Origin: a virus
Reading direction: 5' to 3' (one strand)
Virus record (IMG/VR): IMGVR_UViG_3300042321_001208
Location: 1 to 21,724 of that record
Length of the DNA: 21,724 nt
This document shows positions 21,180 through 21,724 of the stretch, in pieces. Both the position numbers and the translations under genes were made by a program. The notes beneath the pieces are model-generated. The model did not search any database, was not told the origin of the DNA, and saw only the letters and a program-made list of their open reading frames with translations. Within the stretch, counting starts at the first letter, position 1. Each line of letters opens with the position of its first letter.

Positions 21180-21724
21180 ATGAGCCTGTTCGAGCAAATG
21201 CTCCGCGAGGCTTTCGAGGCCCAGCGGCATTCCAAGCACGTCGATAATGCGGTCAAGGCGGCGAAGCCCCCGAAGAAGGCGGCCAACGGCCGGCGCCAGA
21301 AGCCACTGCCTGATTCGGCGGAGGCGATCCGCGAGGAGTTGTCCACGCATGCCGGCGTGCAGCGTCTGATCGAGACCATCGGCGACGACCCCGGCGGCGT
21401 GAAGCAGAACGCACTGCGGCAGATTCTCGCCGACCGCAATAGGGCTTGGGCCGAGGAGTTCGACGCCGCGCTCTCCGCTCCCGATCCCGCCACCGCTCCC
21501 GTTCGCAAGCTGGATGACGGCACCGAGGCCGCAGCTGCCGATGCTCGGCGTGCCGCTCGCCTGGAGGAGACGCAGGTCGGCACGTCCGACGATGTCTCGT
21601 TTGACGAGCCGTCTAACCCTAAGTCCAACGAGTCGCCGAAGAGAAGCGTCGGCAATGTCCGACTGCCGAAGGGCGACCGCACCGTGCCGGGCCGACAGGT
21701 CGGAGATGCAACATTCGACATGGC
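21180..21724 (+). CDS. Phage protein of unknown function, 3' end outside window
   Basis: An open frame from ATG at 21180 runs off the end, giving at least 181 residues. The ribosome site aaggaagggg (21164-21173) is strong. Seen: a helical start (SLFEQMLREAFEAQRHSKHVD), a Lys/Ala-rich basic segment (KAAKPPKKAANGRRQK), a compact helical part (AGVQRLIETIGDDPGG, LRQILADRNRAWAEEFDAAL), then an acidic disordered stretch. A longer protein such as a scaffold, ejection or peptidase-type protein is possible, but nothing catalytic is visible yet. Confidence 0.65.
   Translation, partial: MSLFEQMLREAFEAQRHSKHVDNAVKAAKPPKKAANGRRQKPLPDSAEAIREELSTHAGVQRLIETIGDDPGGVKQNALRQILADRNRAWAEEFDAALSAPDPATAPVRKLDDGTEAAAADARRAARLEETQVGTSDDVSFDEPSNPKSNESPKRSVGNVRLPKGDRTVPGRQVGDATFDM

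Noticed and set aside
20816-21721. Long minus-strand reading frame (301 codons)
   Set aside because: It lies exactly opposite two well-supported + strand genes with good ribosome sites; its product is low-complexity Ser/Ala/Arg, as expected from the complement of GC-rich coding DNA.
1-21724. tRNA genes, integrase or attachment sites
   Set aside because: Gaps are too short and no cloverleaf, recombinase or matching flanking repeat was seen.

Overview
The window is one block of a double-stranded DNA phage or prophage: the packaging, portal, tail-fibre and tail/neck region of what looks like a short-tailed (podovirus-like) virus. All 25 genes I can support lie on the + strand. They are tightly packed, usually with ATGA/TGATG-type overlaps or gaps of a few bases, and there is no gene-free stretch above 300 bases. 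G+C is high. The first gene (large terminase) and the last gene are cut by the window edges. The host is inferred, not proven. The best clue is a secreted protein at 9635-10327 whose C-terminus has the tripartite form of a PEP-CTERM sorting signal in a 'VPEIDP' version, which I associate from memory with Planctomycetota. An uncultured planctomycete phage is therefore my leading guess, with moderate confidence.

Layout: (1) 2-5001 holds the terminase large subunit C-terminal part, a small unknown gene, the portal, an endonuclease VII-like HNH nuclease and an unknown 209-residue protein. (2) 5002-5554 holds a leader with a conserved element and two small genes. (3) 5555-12706 is a run of seven modular tail-fibre or adhesin genes. 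They share N-terminal 'W-D/T-G-x-x-W' motifs, 'G-D-L-W-x' motifs, collagen-like Gly-X-Y tracts and, in three of them, a related C-terminal domain. Between the fourth and fifth sits the predicted secreted PEP-CTERM-type protein. (4) 12696-12848 is a 50-residue gene, followed by a 92-base gap with a promoter-like or operator-like dyad. (5) 12941-17463 holds an adaptor/neck-like protein, a 93-residue protein, an 804-residue nozzle/propeller-like tail protein flanked by 'GxGY' repeats, and a 281-residue unknown. (6) 17463-19331 encodes a very unusual 622-residue protein made of 13 Cys-rich repeats, with about 71 cysteines. (7) 19347-21724 holds a two-domain phage protein of unknown function, a second copy of the leader element inside a strong hairpin, two Ala/Gln-rich proteins, a highly charged small protein and a gene running off the end.

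How they work together: terminase and portal package DNA. The adaptor and propeller proteins would build the neck and nozzle, and the fibre family would bind the cell. The secreted PEP-CTERM-like protein and the Cys-rich repeat protein are not expected in a standard virion module and are the main candidates for undescribed biology at the host surface. I found no major capsid protein, small terminase, lysis genes, integrase, tRNA or CRISPR in this window.
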